A stretch of DNA of 64,000 nt from Streptococcus sp. Marseille-Q0941 (GTDB lineage Bacteria; Bacillota; Bacilli; Lactobacillales; Streptococcaceae), in NCBI RefSeq assembly GCF_943736975.1, contig NZ_CALSFO010000005.1, positions 1 to 64,000 of the forward strand, written 5' to 3'. Below, one piece after another: positions 1-7,371 of the stretch. Under the pieces are notes generated by a model. The model had not been told where the DNA came from and ran no database searches. It saw only the letters and a program-made list of their open reading frames with translations. A program made the translations under genes and the position numbers. Position 1 is the stretch's first letter. Each line of letters opens with the position of its first letter.

Positions 1-365
1 GCAAAAAAGGCGATACCAATCAAAGGCCATATCTTGCCATCCAAAGAAGGAATTCCAAAATTCCCTTGCAGCAAGATCCAGGCTGCTAAAACCAATAAAA
101 TAATACCAAATGCTTTCTTTTTCATGTCTGTTACCTCATGTTTCTTAGATTTTCTTTTAGGAGGGATTGATAGTGTCGTGACACGTGAACCTTCTTGTGA
201 GTCTGATAAAAGGAAATAGTTCCTGTACCTGAGTTGGTAAGCAAAAAAGGCGATACCAATCAAAGGCCATATCTTGCCATCCAAAGAAGGAATTCCAAAA
301 TTCCCTTGCAGCAAGATCCAGGCTGCTAAAACCAATAAAATAATACCAAATGCTTTCTTTTTCAT
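1..365 (-). CDS. Small membrane protein (LiaF/DUF5668-like), partial, with tandemly duplicated 5' end
   Basis: An open frame starts at ATG 365 and runs without a stop off the left window edge. It opens MKKKAFGIILLVLAAW, a hydrophobic helix like the N-terminal membrane domain of LiaF-type proteins, then IWPLIGIAFFAY. After 80 codons the same start recurs at ATG 125, so the frame encodes the first 42 residues, a 38-residue basic linker read out of frame from a LytTR gene end, and the membrane segment again. Both ATGs have a GAGG Shine-Dalgarno. The native product may start at 125 and the 365 copy may be a truncated duplicate. It sits just downstream of the LytTR regulator, as membrane inhibitors do in HdrRM/BrsRM-type systems. 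Function is inferred. Confidence 0.6.
   Translation of the reverse strand, partial: MKKKAFGIILLVLAAWILLQGNFGIPSLDGKIWPLIGIAFFAYQLRYRNYFLLSDSQEGSRVTTLSIPPKRKSKKHEVTDMKKKAFGIILLVLAAWILLQGNFGIPSLDGKIWPLIGIAFF
131..233 (-). pseudogene. Remnant of the 3' end of a LytTR regulator gene
   Basis: Read in the frame of the complete LytTR gene, this stretch encodes its last 32 or so residues (SGTGTISFYQTHKKVHVS onward to LRNMR) with its stop codon. Nothing upstream of residue 120 is present. It differs from the intact copy by scattered substitutions and one short indel. It lies between two copies of the start of the downstream membrane gene, so it is a by-product of a tandem duplication and not an expressed regulator. 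Confidence 0.75.
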
Positions 366-369
366 GTTC

Positions 370-816
370 TTACCTCATATTTCTTAGATTTTCTTTTAGG
401 AGGGATTGGTAGTGCCGTGACACGTGAACCTCCTTGTGGGTCTGATAAAAGGAAATAGTACCTGTACCTGAGAAGGACTTGTCCACCGAGTAGACCTGCC
501 GAAGATTGGCTATGGTCGACTTGGATACCCGACTGAAATAGCGGGGTAGGATGGACTCCAGTTCATAAAGTTTGAGTCGAACCTCGTAGGCTTCTTTCTG
601 GGTATGGGCGTAAATCTTGTTGCCTTCCGTCTCAAAGAAGAGAATTTCCGACAAGTCTAAGTAGTACTCACCCGTCCCCTTATAAAAGATTAACCTAGGA
701 GCCTTGCTTTCCTGCAAGAGTCGTTGCAAATCAGCTATTTCATCTGTCAGTGCTGCAGCCTTGATGACAATCTCTGTCTCAGTTAGTTCACTATCAATCT
801 CGATTCGTAACTTCAT
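370..816 (-). CDS. LytTR-family DNA-binding transcriptional regulator
   Basis: A 148-residue protein with no receiver domain. The N-terminal ~50 residues carry no recognised domain. Residues ~50-145 are a LytTR DNA-binding domain, with YYLDLSEILFFETEGNKI and YFSRVSKSTIANLRQV recognisable. Such short LytTR proteins paired with a downstream membrane protein form LytTR regulatory systems, such as HdrRM and BrsRM of S. mutans, which act on bacteriocin and competence genes. An upstream in-frame ATG at 834 lies in the Shine-Dalgarno (AGAAAGGAG), so the start is taken at 816. A promoter (837-865) and paired 9-bp direct repeats (876-905) precede it, suggesting autoregulation. The target genes are unknown. 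Confidence 0.88.
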   Translation of the reverse strand: MKLRIEIDSELTETEIVIKAAALTDEIADLQRLLQESKAPRLIFYKGTGEYYLDLSEILFFETEGNKIYAHTQKEAYEVRLKLYELESILPRYFSRVSKSTIANLRQVYSVDKSFSGTGTISFYQTHKEVHVSRHYQSLLKENLRNMR

Positions 817-836
817 CCTATCTCCTTTCTGCATCT

Positions 837-865
837 ACTATACCAAAGGCTAGGAGACTTTACAA
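837..865 (-). promoter_or_regulatory. Promoter of the LytTR gene
   Basis: On the minus strand: -35 TTGTAA (860-865), 17-bp spacer and -10 TATAGT (837-842) with an extended TG. The coding start at 816 follows about 20 bases later. Confidence 0.7.
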
Positions 866-875
866 GGGCAAAAAA

Positions 876-905
876 GCAAGTGGTCACTTTTAGCCCGTAA
901 GTGGT
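876..905 (-). promoter_or_regulatory. Predicted LytTR operator (two 9-bp direct repeats)
   Basis: The minus strand reads ACCACTTAC, 12 bases, then ACCACTTGC. This 21-bp period is the spacing known for LytTR-family sites such as those of ComE. The downstream repeat ends 10 bp before the -35 of the LytTR gene, which is an activator position. Confidence 0.6.
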
Positions 906-934
906 TACGAGGCCAAGCCCACTTGCTTTGCATT

Positions 935-1438
935 TTAGAAAATAAAGAAAAGAATTCCCCAGAGGAGGCCACAGGCATAACCAACTAGAACATCCTTGGG
1001 ATAATGAACCCCACCCAAAACTCGCACAAGGCCCAGAAAAGCTGACAAGACCAATAAAACCAAGCCCACAGGCAGATTTGTATGTAAACAAGCCATGGAA
1101 ATGATAGTCGCTGAAAAGACATGGCGACTAGGCATTGAATGACCAGAACTGTCCTTATCTAGTAGCGGAATAATTTCCCAAGTCTCATAGGGACGCGGTT
1201 GATTGATCCACTTACGAAGGAGTGTCAACAGGATAAAACCAAAAGCTGGCACCAAGATATATGCAGCAAGGTCTTTCCCTATTCCTTTACTGACAAAACT
1301 TGTTCCCAACAAGGTCAAGTAAGCTAAGGGCATCAGGACTGTCATCATGCGATTAAAAACTCGCATCAGTTGCAAAAGTTGTGGATGTCGAAGGAGACTT
1401 GATTTCCTCTTATCGTACCACTCTTGATAGTTTTTCAT
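935..1438 (-). CDS. PAP2-family membrane phosphatase
   Basis: A 167-residue integral membrane protein with the three signatures of the PAP2 / phosphatidic acid phosphatase superfamily: KWINQPRP (~96-103), SSGHSMPSRH (~117-126) and RVLGGVHYPKD (~139-149). It should dephosphorylate a lipid phosphate or pyrophosphate, possibly undecaprenyl pyrophosphate, at the membrane; the substrate cannot be told from sequence. Hydrophobic segments surround the motifs. It is a single-gene unit between the LytTR gene and the ABC operon terminator. Its start has only a weak GAGAA Shine-Dalgarno. Confidence 0.88.
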   Translation of the reverse strand: MKNYQEWYDKRKSSLLRHPQLLQLMRVFNRMMTVLMPLAYLTLLGTSFVSKGIGKDLAAYILVPAFGFILLTLLRKWINQPRPYETWEIIPLLDKDSSGHSMPSRHVFSATIISMACLHTNLPVGLVLLVLSAFLGLVRVLGGVHYPKDVLVGYACGLLWGILFFIF

Positions 1439-1520
1439 ATTTTTTCTCGTTGTCTCTAGATTTTACATAATAAGCCTTACAGAACGAGTCTGATAGCATC
1501 TCCTACTATAGTATAGTGTA

Positions 1521-1545
1521 GAAAAAGAAGGCCGTCAAGCCTTCT
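1521..1545 (-). terminator. Terminator of the MarR-ABC exporter operon
   Basis: On the minus strand AGAAGGC, a 6-base loop and GCCTTCT are followed by TTTTC. It lies beyond the second ABC gene and the BOX element. Confidence 0.75.
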
Positions 1546-1546
1546 A

Positions 1547-1651
1547 ATACTCAATAAAAATCAAAGAGCAAACTAGGAAGTGAGCCGCAGGCTGTACTTG
1601 AGTACGGCAAGGCGAAGCTGACGTGGTTTGAATTTGATTTTCGAAGAGTAT
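1547..1651. repeat. BOX element (boxA-boxC type)
   Basis: A 105-bp element bounded by the inverted termini ATACTC and GAGTAT. It contains TACGGCAAGGCGAAGCTGA, nearly the sequence of the standard BOX-A1R typing primer. BOX repeats are scattered in S. pneumoniae and its close relatives. It sits between the ABC gene stop and that operon's terminator, so it would be transcribed and can fold into a long stem. Confidence 0.85.
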
Positions 1652-1656
1652 AAGGT

Positions 1657-3417
1657 TTATTCTTCTACTTCGTCTTCTGTAAATTGACTATTGTAGAGGT
1701 CTGCATAGAAACCACCTTGAGCCATGAGTTCCTCATGGTTTCCTTGTTCAATGATATTTCCATCTTTCATGACTAGAATCAAATCAGCATTACGGATGGT
1801 TGACAAGCGATGGGCAATGACAAAGGATGTACGTCCTTCCATCAAACGGTCCATAGCCTTTTGAATCAACTCCTCTGTACGTGTGTCTACTGAGGATGTC
1901 GCTTCGTCCAAAATCAAGAGCGGAGCGTCCTTTAGCAGGGCACGAGCAATGGTCAAGAGCTGTTTTTGTCCGACTGAAAGAGTTACTGTATCATCCAAGA
2001 CGGTGTCGTATCCATCTGGCAAGGTTGTGATAAAGTGATGGATTCCTACAGCTTTAGCAGCCTCAATCACACGCTCATCACTGATACCAGTTTGATTGTA
2101 GATGAGATTGTCACGAATGGTTCCTTCAAAGAGCCAGGTATCCTGCAAGACCATTGAGAAAGCATCATGTACTTCTGAACGCGTCATATCCTTGGTATCC
2201 ACACCATCAATGCGAATACTTCCCTTATCAATCTCATAGAATTTCATCAAGAGGTTAACAATGGTTGTCTTACCAGCTCCAGTCGGTCCAACAATCGCAA
2301 CCTTTTGCCCTGCACGAGCTGTCACAGAAAAATCATGGATGATTGTCCGCTCAGGTGTGTAACCAAATGAAACGCGATCAAAGATTACCTCACCCTTCAT
2401 GTTGGTCAATTGTTTTTCCTTATGAGATTCGTCTTCCATCTCAGCTTCACCTAGAAACTCAAAAACACGAGTCATGGCTGCGCTAGCCTGTTGCAAGCTC
2501 GTAATTCCTTGAGCAATCTGTGATAAGGGCTGGGAGAAGATCCGAACATAAACCATGAAGGCTACGATAATCCCGATACTGATATGACCTTCGAGAGCCA
2601 AGGCAGCACCGACGATAATGACTAGAACATAACTAAAGTTTCCAACAAAGATCATAGCTGGCATCATGATACCAGAAATAAACTGAGATTTCCAGATACT
2701 ATCATGTAGATCCTGATTCAAGCCTACAAATGTTTCTTTTGTTGGTTCCACAGCATTATAACTAGTCACCACATTGTGTCCAGAGTACATTTCTTCCACA
2801 TAGCCATTCACAGCTGCTAGGTTGTTTTGTTGAGCTTTAAAGTAACCTTGAGATTTAGCCATAATCACTGAAACCGCCGCAAATCCAACAAGGGTTGAAA
2901 CAACGGTTACCAGGGCCAAAATCCAGTTCATCCCAAACATGGTAATCAAAACAGCAATCAGTAAAAAGCTAGCTGAAAGAACTGTCCCAAGACTTTGGTT
3001 AAGAGACTGAGCAGCTGTATCAACGTCATTGGTTACACGAGAAAGGGTGTCTCCTTGAGAATGACGGTCAAAATAAGCAAGAGGCAAACGATTGATTTTC
3101 TCAGCAATAGCTGTCCGCAAACGTTTTGAGAAATGTTGGATACTAGTTGAAAAAATGTAGGCTTGCGTATAGTTAAGGATAATCCCAATCACATAGAGGA
3201 TAACCAAAAAGCCAGCAATACTTGACACAGCCTCTAGGTCAATTCCAGTCATCAACCCATCTGAGATTAAGTTGGTGATTTCTTTTATCTTGGTTGGTCC
3301 ATACACCGTAATAATGCTTGAACACACAGCCGCCACAACTGCGACTAGTAGAGGAAGTTGGAGACCTGCTAGAAAAGGTCTACACTGTTTCCATAAGGAC
3401 ATTTTCTTATTTTCCAT
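1657..3417 (-). CDS. ABC exporter half-transporter, permease-ATPase fusion (partner B)
   Basis: A 586-residue half transporter. About 310 residues of six-helix membrane domain are followed by a nucleotide-binding domain: Walker A GPTGAGKTT (~375), signature LSVGQKQ (~482), Walker B LLILDEATSSVD (~500) with the catalytic Glu, and H-loop AHRLST. The signature has Val where LSGGQ has Gly. This pairs with the degenerate site of the partner gene, as in the heterodimeric exporters LmrCD, BmrCD and PatAB. The start is set at 3417 (AGGAGG nine bases upstream), which overlaps the upstream gene by 11 bp; an upstream start at 3471 has no Shine-Dalgarno. Likely a multidrug or peptide exporter; the substrate is unknown. 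Confidence 0.9.
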   Translation of the reverse strand: MENKKMSLWKQCRPFLAGLQLPLLVAVVAAVCSSIITVYGPTKIKEITNLISDGLMTGIDLEAVSSIAGFLVILYVIGIILNYTQAYIFSTSIQHFSKRLRTAIAEKINRLPLAYFDRHSQGDTLSRVTNDVDTAAQSLNQSLGTVLSASFLLIAVLITMFGMNWILALVTVVSTLVGFAAVSVIMAKSQGYFKAQQNNLAAVNGYVEEMYSGHNVVTSYNAVEPTKETFVGLNQDLHDSIWKSQFISGIMMPAMIFVGNFSYVLVIIVGAALALEGHISIGIIVAFMVYVRIFSQPLSQIAQGITSLQQASAAMTRVFEFLGEAEMEDESHKEKQLTNMKGEVIFDRVSFGYTPERTIIHDFSVTARAGQKVAIVGPTGAGKTTIVNLLMKFYEIDKGSIRIDGVDTKDMTRSEVHDAFSMVLQDTWLFEGTIRDNLIYNQTGISDERVIEAAKAVGIHHFITTLPDGYDTVLDDTVTLSVGQKQLLTIARALLKDAPLLILDEATSSVDTRTEELIQKAMDRLMEGRTSFVIAHRLSTIRNADLILVMKDGNIIEQGNHEELMAQGGFYADLYNSQFTEDEVEE

Positions 3418-5176
3418 GTTCCAATTCCTCCTTCGATAGTTGTGAGTAGGCAATTTCTTGGTAAACTTCATTGTTTGCTAGAAGTTCCTTGTGGGTGCCT
3501 TGTCCCACGACTTTACCCTGATCCAAGACTAAGATCAGGTCTGCATCTATGATGGTTGAGATGCGTTGGGCAACGATCAACTTGGTCATGGATTGTGTTT
3601 TTTCAGCTAATTCTTGGCGCAAGATACGGTCTGTCTTGTAGTCCAAGGCTGAGAACGAATCATCAAAAATGAGAATTTCAGGCTTACGAGCCAAGGCGCG
3701 TGCAATGGCCAAACGTTGTCTTTGACCTCCTGAGAAGTTAGTCCCACCTTGAGCCACTTCTGAGTCAAGACCGGCTTCCTTGTCCTTGATAAAGTTTTTA
3801 GATTGAGCTAACTCTAGAGCTTGCCACATATCCGTCTCACTTAGTGGCGTTTCTTGACTCTTACCAAAGTCGAGATTGCCCTTAACATCTCCAGATAAGA
3901 GCACAGCTTTTTGAGGGATATAGCCGACTTTATTTCGCAAGTCTTCCAAGTCATAATATTGCACATTGACACCGTCGACTAGGATTTCCCCATCTGAAAC
4001 ATCGTAAAAACGAGGTAAGAGATTCACAAGCGTCGATTTACCAGAACCAGTTGAGCCGATAAAGGCAATGGTTTGTCCTGCTTCTGCCTTGAAACTGACA
4101 TGCTCCACAACCGCTTCTGAGTTTTTAGAATAACGGAAGGTTACATCACGGAATTCCACTTGACCTTGAATAGATGAATCTGCCGTCTGTGGTTGACTAG
4201 GATTTTCAATAGAAGAATGCAAGTCTAGCACCTGATTGATACGTCCTGCAGAAACCAAGGTACGAGGAAGAACGATAAAGAGCGCTCCCATGAGAAGGAA
4301 GCCCATCACGACCTGCATAGCATAGGACATGAAGACCACCATATCACTAAAGAGTGGCAAACGTTCTGCCAAACTTGCGTCGTTGATGATATAGGCACCA
4401 ATCCAGTAAATGGCTAAACTTAATCCACTCGAAATCCCCATCATAATTGGGTTCATAATCGCCATCAATCGATTGACAAAGAGATTGAGACGCGTCACTT
4501 CATCGTTGGCTGCTTCAAATTTTTCATCTTGGTAATCTTCCGCATTGTATGCACGAACAACTCGAATCCCAGTCAAACTTTCACGAGTGATGCTATTGAG
4601 TTTATCTGTCAATTTTTGGATGACCGATTGTTTTGGAAAGGCCAGAGTCATGAGAACAGTGGTCATCAGAACATTGACAATAACAGCCACCACTACTGCC
4701 CAGAGCCAGTATTCCGATTTCCCAAGGATTTTTCCAATGGCCCAGATAGCCATAATTGGCCCACGAGTGACCACTTGCAAGCCCATGGTAAAGAGCATCT
4801 GTACCTGGGTAATATCATTGGTCGTCCGAGTCAAAAGACTAGGAATAGAGAAACGTTTAATTTCTGTCTGAGAATAATCCAATACACGATTAAAAATATC
4901 ACTGCGTAAATGAGCCGTGTAGGAGGCTGCAACACGAGCTGCAAAAAATCCAACTGTTACGGATGATAGAAAGGCCAAAAGTGACAAGCCCATCATCTTA
5001 ATAGCTGGTGACCAAAGTGCATCCAACTGCGTTCCTGGTGTTCCTATTAATGCAGTAATTTCTGAAATATAAGTCGGCACTTCTAACTCGAGATAGACCG
5101 AGAAACAGGTAAAAAGAATTGTCAGGAGATTCATGCCCCACTCTTTTCCTGTGATACGCTTAGCGAGTTTCTTCAT
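3407..5176 (-). CDS. ABC exporter half-transporter, permease-ATPase fusion (partner A, degenerate ATPase site)
   Basis: A 589-residue protein with an N-terminal six-helix domain and a C-terminal ATPase: Walker A GSTGSGKST (~377), canonical signature FSGGQRQ (~484), Walker B ILIFDDSFSALD and AQRIST at the H-loop. The catalytic Glu is Asp (IFDD) and the switch His is Gln (AQRI). These are the changes that mark the degenerate ATP site of heterodimeric exporters, so it should work with the downstream half-transporter. Its start overlaps the MarR gene end by 17 bp, so the three genes form one operon under MarR control. Confidence 0.9.
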   Translation of the reverse strand: MKKLAKRITGKEWGMNLLTILFTCFSVYLELEVPTYISEITALIGTPGTQLDALWSPAIKMMGLSLLAFLSSVTVGFFAARVAASYTAHLRSDIFNRVLDYSQTEIKRFSIPSLLTRTTNDITQVQMLFTMGLQVVTRGPIMAIWAIGKILGKSEYWLWAVVVAVIVNVLMTTVLMTLAFPKQSVIQKLTDKLNSITRESLTGIRVVRAYNAEDYQDEKFEAANDEVTRLNLFVNRLMAIMNPIMMGISSGLSLAIYWIGAYIINDASLAERLPLFSDMVVFMSYAMQVVMGFLLMGALFIVLPRTLVSAGRINQVLDLHSSIENPSQPQTADSSIQGQVEFRDVTFRYSKNSEAVVEHVSFKAEAGQTIAFIGSTGSGKSTLVNLLPRFYDVSDGEILVDGVNVQYYDLEDLRNKVGYIPQKAVLLSGDVKGNLDFGKSQETPLSETDMWQALELAQSKNFIKDKEAGLDSEVAQGGTNFSGGQRQRLAIARALARKPEILIFDDSFSALDYKTDRILRQELAEKTQSMTKLIVAQRISTIIDADLILVLDQGKVVGQGTHKELLANNEVYQEIAYSQLSKEELEHGK

Positions 5177-5621
5177 GATTACCTCCTATTTTTTCTACAT
5201 TAGCCTGTAGCTGCCCAAGAACTTCTTCAAAGATAGCGAGATTCTCTTCAGAAATACCCTCAAGTAAATTACGGTCAATTCGATCAAAGAATGATTTGAC
5301 TTGCTTCATTTGAGAACGTGATTTTTCGGTCAAATGAACAAATTTTGCCCGTTTATCACTTGGGCTCGCCTCCAATTCCACCAAACCATTTTGCACCATG
5401 CGCTTGACTAAATTACTAGCAACTGACTTGGTAATATTGAGTTCTTGTTCAATATCCTTGATGAGCGTCAGTTCTTGTTCATGTTCACGGTGATCTAAAA
5501 AACGAAGGACCTGCCCTTGCGGTCCACCCATAAATTCAATACCACAACGCTTGGCTTCCTTTTGCACCATGAGGTGTATCTGATGACCAAAACGTTTAAA
5601 GACCAACATCGGTTTATCCAT
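5160..5621 (-). CDS. MarR-family transcriptional regulator
   Basis: A 153-residue winged-helix protein. The recognition region LNITKSVASNLVKRMVQNGL (~62-81) is followed by the wing segment EASPSDKRAKFVHLTE, typical of MarR. As first gene of an operon with two ABC exporter halves, it most likely represses them until a ligand binds. Three 14-bp near-palindromes (5646-5730) flank its promoter and support autoregulation. The start has a good Shine-Dalgarno (GAGGGGAG). The ligand is unknown. Confidence 0.9.
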   Translation of the reverse strand: MDKPMLVFKRFGHQIHLMVQKEAKRCGIEFMGGPQGQVLRFLDHREHEQELTLIKDIEQELNITKSVASNLVKRMVQNGLVELEASPSDKRAKFVHLTEKSRSQMKQVKSFFDRIDRNLLEGISEENLAIFEEVLGQLQANVEKIGGNHEETR

Positions 5622-5645
5622 GCTTTCTCCCCTCTAATTAAAATA

Positions 5646-5730
5646 GTTCTCTAGAGAACCATTAAGTTTCTATGGGAACTATTTTATCATTTTTACAAAA
5701 GATGTCAAGAAAAAAAGTTTCTAAGAGAAC
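5646..5730. promoter_or_regulatory. Three predicted MarR operators
   Basis: Near-palindromes GTTCTCTAGAGAAC (5646-5659, perfect), GTTTCTATGGGAAC (5666-5679) and GTTTCTAAGAGAAC (5717-5730) share GTTYC-N4-GRAAC, the first with a T/A-centred perfect dyad. The middle site lies at the start point of the MarR promoter. The distal site lies upstream of its -35 and 15 bp before the -35 of the divergent gene. Confidence 0.65.
5681..5708 (-). promoter_or_regulatory. Promoter of the MarR-ABC operon
   Basis: Minus strand: TTGACA (5703-5708), 16 bp, TAAAAT (5681-5686). It is enclosed by the predicted operators. Confidence 0.75.
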
Positions 5731-5744
5731 TATCGCAATAAAAA

Positions 5745-5773
5745 TTGACATCAGCTCTTATTTTATCTATAAT
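5745..5773 (+). promoter_or_regulatory. Promoter of the divergent membrane-protein gene
   Basis: A full consensus promoter: TTGACA (5745-5750), 17 bp, TATAAT (5768-5773). It begins 15 bp from the distal predicted MarR operator. Confidence 0.8.
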
Positions 5774-5814
5774 AAACACTATCTCACACCTGTAAGAATA
5801 CACCCCGATTAGAA

Positions 5815-6513
5815 ATGAGAACATCACAAATGAAACAAAAAGAAGAGAAAATCTTAGGAATCCTCGCTATTATCTTTGGAGCCCTGGCACTTCTTGGTTC
5901 TTGGCTACCAATCATTAGCATACTAGCGTTTTTCTTTGCCATTATTGCTATAGCCCTAGGAGTCTTTGGTATCAGCCTTAATCTCAACAATCGTAAAACA
6001 CTAGCTATCATCGGAACAAGCCTAGGTATTCTATCCGTTTTCCTTGTCTTCATGACGCAAGTATTACCTTCTGGTGTCTTTACTGATTTAGCTAAAAACT
6101 TTCGTCACCCATATAGTAGTCTAACCTCTTTAACAGAAGATGAGGAATTTAGAAACTTACCAGATTATAAATCAGACGAAGATAAGAACGAAGAAGATAG
6201 CGAAGATACCGATACCTTCTCTTGGACCCAGGAGCAATTCGATGCTTTGATAGAAGGTGACACCACAAATAGAGGAAAAGGTGGCACCAACTACAAAGAT
6301 ATTATCAGCAAGCATGGACTACCGGATTCTGAGTTTGAGTCAACCTCAAGTGACTACGAGATTAAAAAAATCACCTATCTTTCCCTTGGTTCAAGTACCA
6401 AGACAGTCGTACTCACTTTCGTAAAGCAGGAAAATGGCCAGTTTCTTCTCATCCGTAAATTTGCCCTAGGTTTGGATAGAAAAGAACAAACTGACGATGG
6501 AGTAAAAGTCTAA
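5815..6513 (+). CDS. Membrane protein with DUF4190-like N-terminus and extracytoplasmic C-domain
   Basis: 232 residues. Residues ~13-85 hold two or three hydrophobic helices rich in Gly/Ala/Ile (ILGILAIIFGALALLGSW), resembling DUF4190 membrane domains. A very acidic linker (~115-135) follows, then a ~95-residue soluble domain with SKHGLPDSEFESTSSDYE and YLSLGSSTKTVVLTF, reminiscent of small SmpA/OmlA-like or DUF3862 folds. Function is unknown. ATG 5830 is an alternative start; neither has a clear Shine-Dalgarno. It is divergent from the MarR-ABC operon and a predicted MarR site lies near its promoter. Confidence 0.75.
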   Translation: MRTSQMKQKEEKILGILAIIFGALALLGSWLPIISILAFFFAIIAIALGVFGISLNLNNRKTLAIIGTSLGILSVFLVFMTQVLPSGVFTDLAKNFRHPYSSLTSLTEDEEFRNLPDYKSDEDKNEEDSEDTDTFSWTQEQFDALIEGDTTNRGKGGTNYKDIISKHGLPDSEFESTSSDYEIKKITYLSLGSSTKTVVLTFVKQENGQFLLIRKFALGLDRKEQTDDGVKV

Positions 6514-6520
6514 TATAACT

Positions 6521-6555
6521 AAAAAGCGAACAGACTTAATAGCTGTTCGCTTTTG
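6521..6555. terminator. Bidirectional terminator between converging genes
   Basis: AAAAGCGAACAG, a 9-base loop and CTGTTCGCTTTT form a 12-bp stem with U-tracts on both strands. It serves the + gene ending at 6513 and yebC on the minus strand. Confidence 0.9.
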
Positions 6556-6557
6556 TA

Positions 6558-7274
6558 TTAGAATCCATCTACATTGGTATAGATCTTTTGTACATCTTCG
6601 TCGTCTTCAAGGACGCTGTATAGTTTTTCAAATGTTTCAAGGTCATCCCCTGACAATTCCACTTCTGATTGAGGAATCATCTCAAGTTCTGTTACTTGGA
6701 ATTCTTCGATACCAGACTCGCGCAAAGCCACAATAGCTTTGTGAAGGTCAGTTGGAGCTGTGTAAACAGTGATTGTTCCTTCTTCTGCTTCTACATCGTC
6801 TACATCGACATCGGCTTCAAGCAAGAGTTCAAAGATAGCATCAGCATCATCACCCGCAAATACGATAACACCTTTGTTGTCAAAGAGGTAAGATACTGAA
6901 CCTGAAGCTCCCATGTTTCCACCGTTTTTACCAAAGGCAGCACGGACATTGGCAGCTGTACGGTTAACGTTTGAAGTCAAGGTATCCACGATGAGCATAG
7001 AACCATTTGGTCCAAAGCCTTCGTAACGTCCTTCTGTAAAGGTTTCGTCCGTGTTTCCTTTTGCCTTATCGATAGCCTTATCAATAACGTGTTTTGGCAC
7101 TTGTGCTTGTTTAGCACGGTCGATAACGAATTTCAAAGCAGTATTTAATTCTGGATCTGGTTCACCTTTTTTAGCTGCTACATAGATTTCTACACCAAAT
7201 TTTGCATATACTTTAGAGTTAGCTCCATCTTTAGCCGTTTTCTTAGCTACGATATTGGCCCATTTACGTCCCAT
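6558..7274 (-). CDS. yebC: YebC/PmpR-family protein (TACO1 type)
   Basis: 238 residues, the full length of the YebC family. It opens [20 protein letters not shown] and contains [20 protein letters not shown] and [16 protein letters not shown], the most conserved family blocks. Family members are described as transcriptional regulators and, more recently, as translation factors that relieve stalling at proline stretches. The protein is cytosolic. The start has a strong Shine-Dalgarno (AAGGAG). Monocistronic, with a TG-extended -10 TATAAT at 7310-7315. Confidence 0.95.
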   Translation of the reverse strand: MGRKWANIVAKKTAKDGANSKVYAKFGVEIYVAAKKGEPDPELNTALKFVIDRAKQAQVPKHVIDKAIDKAKGNTDETFTEGRYEGFGPNGSMLIVDTLTSNVNRTAANVRAAFGKNGGNMGASGSVSYLFDNKGVIVFAGDDADAIFELLLEADVDVDDVEAEEGTITVYTAPTDLHKAIVALRESGIEEFQVTELEMIPQSEVELSGDDLETFEKLYSVLEDDEDVQKIYTNVDGF

Positions 7275-7309
7275 TAGGAATCTCCTTTTTTCACATTTTA
7301 ATCTTTCTT

Positions 7310-7315
7310 ATTATA
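7310..7315 (-). promoter_or_regulatory. Extended -10 of yebC
   Basis: Minus strand TGTTATAAT, 35 bases before the start codon. No good -35 is visible. Confidence 0.55.
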
Positions 7316-7371
7316 ACACAAGTCTAGTCGATTTTCACTAGAGGAAATGGATTTTTCTTTTGTAAATGAAG

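Larger units (their letters stand above)
1..472. repeat. Tandem duplication, ~240-bp unit (about 1-233 and 241-472)
   Basis: Bases 1-125 and 241-365 are identical. The flanking 126-233 and 366-472 are about 90% alike with a 1-bp net indel. Each unit contains the 3' end of the LytTR gene plus the first 42 codons of the membrane gene. The left unit continues beyond the window. Perfect identity in one half and divergence in the other suggests recent recombination or conversion over an older duplication. Confidence 0.9.

Noticed and set aside
1..365. Plus-strand ORF at 34-219
   Set aside because: It is antisense to the duplicated membrane gene, has no ribosome site and no recognisable product.
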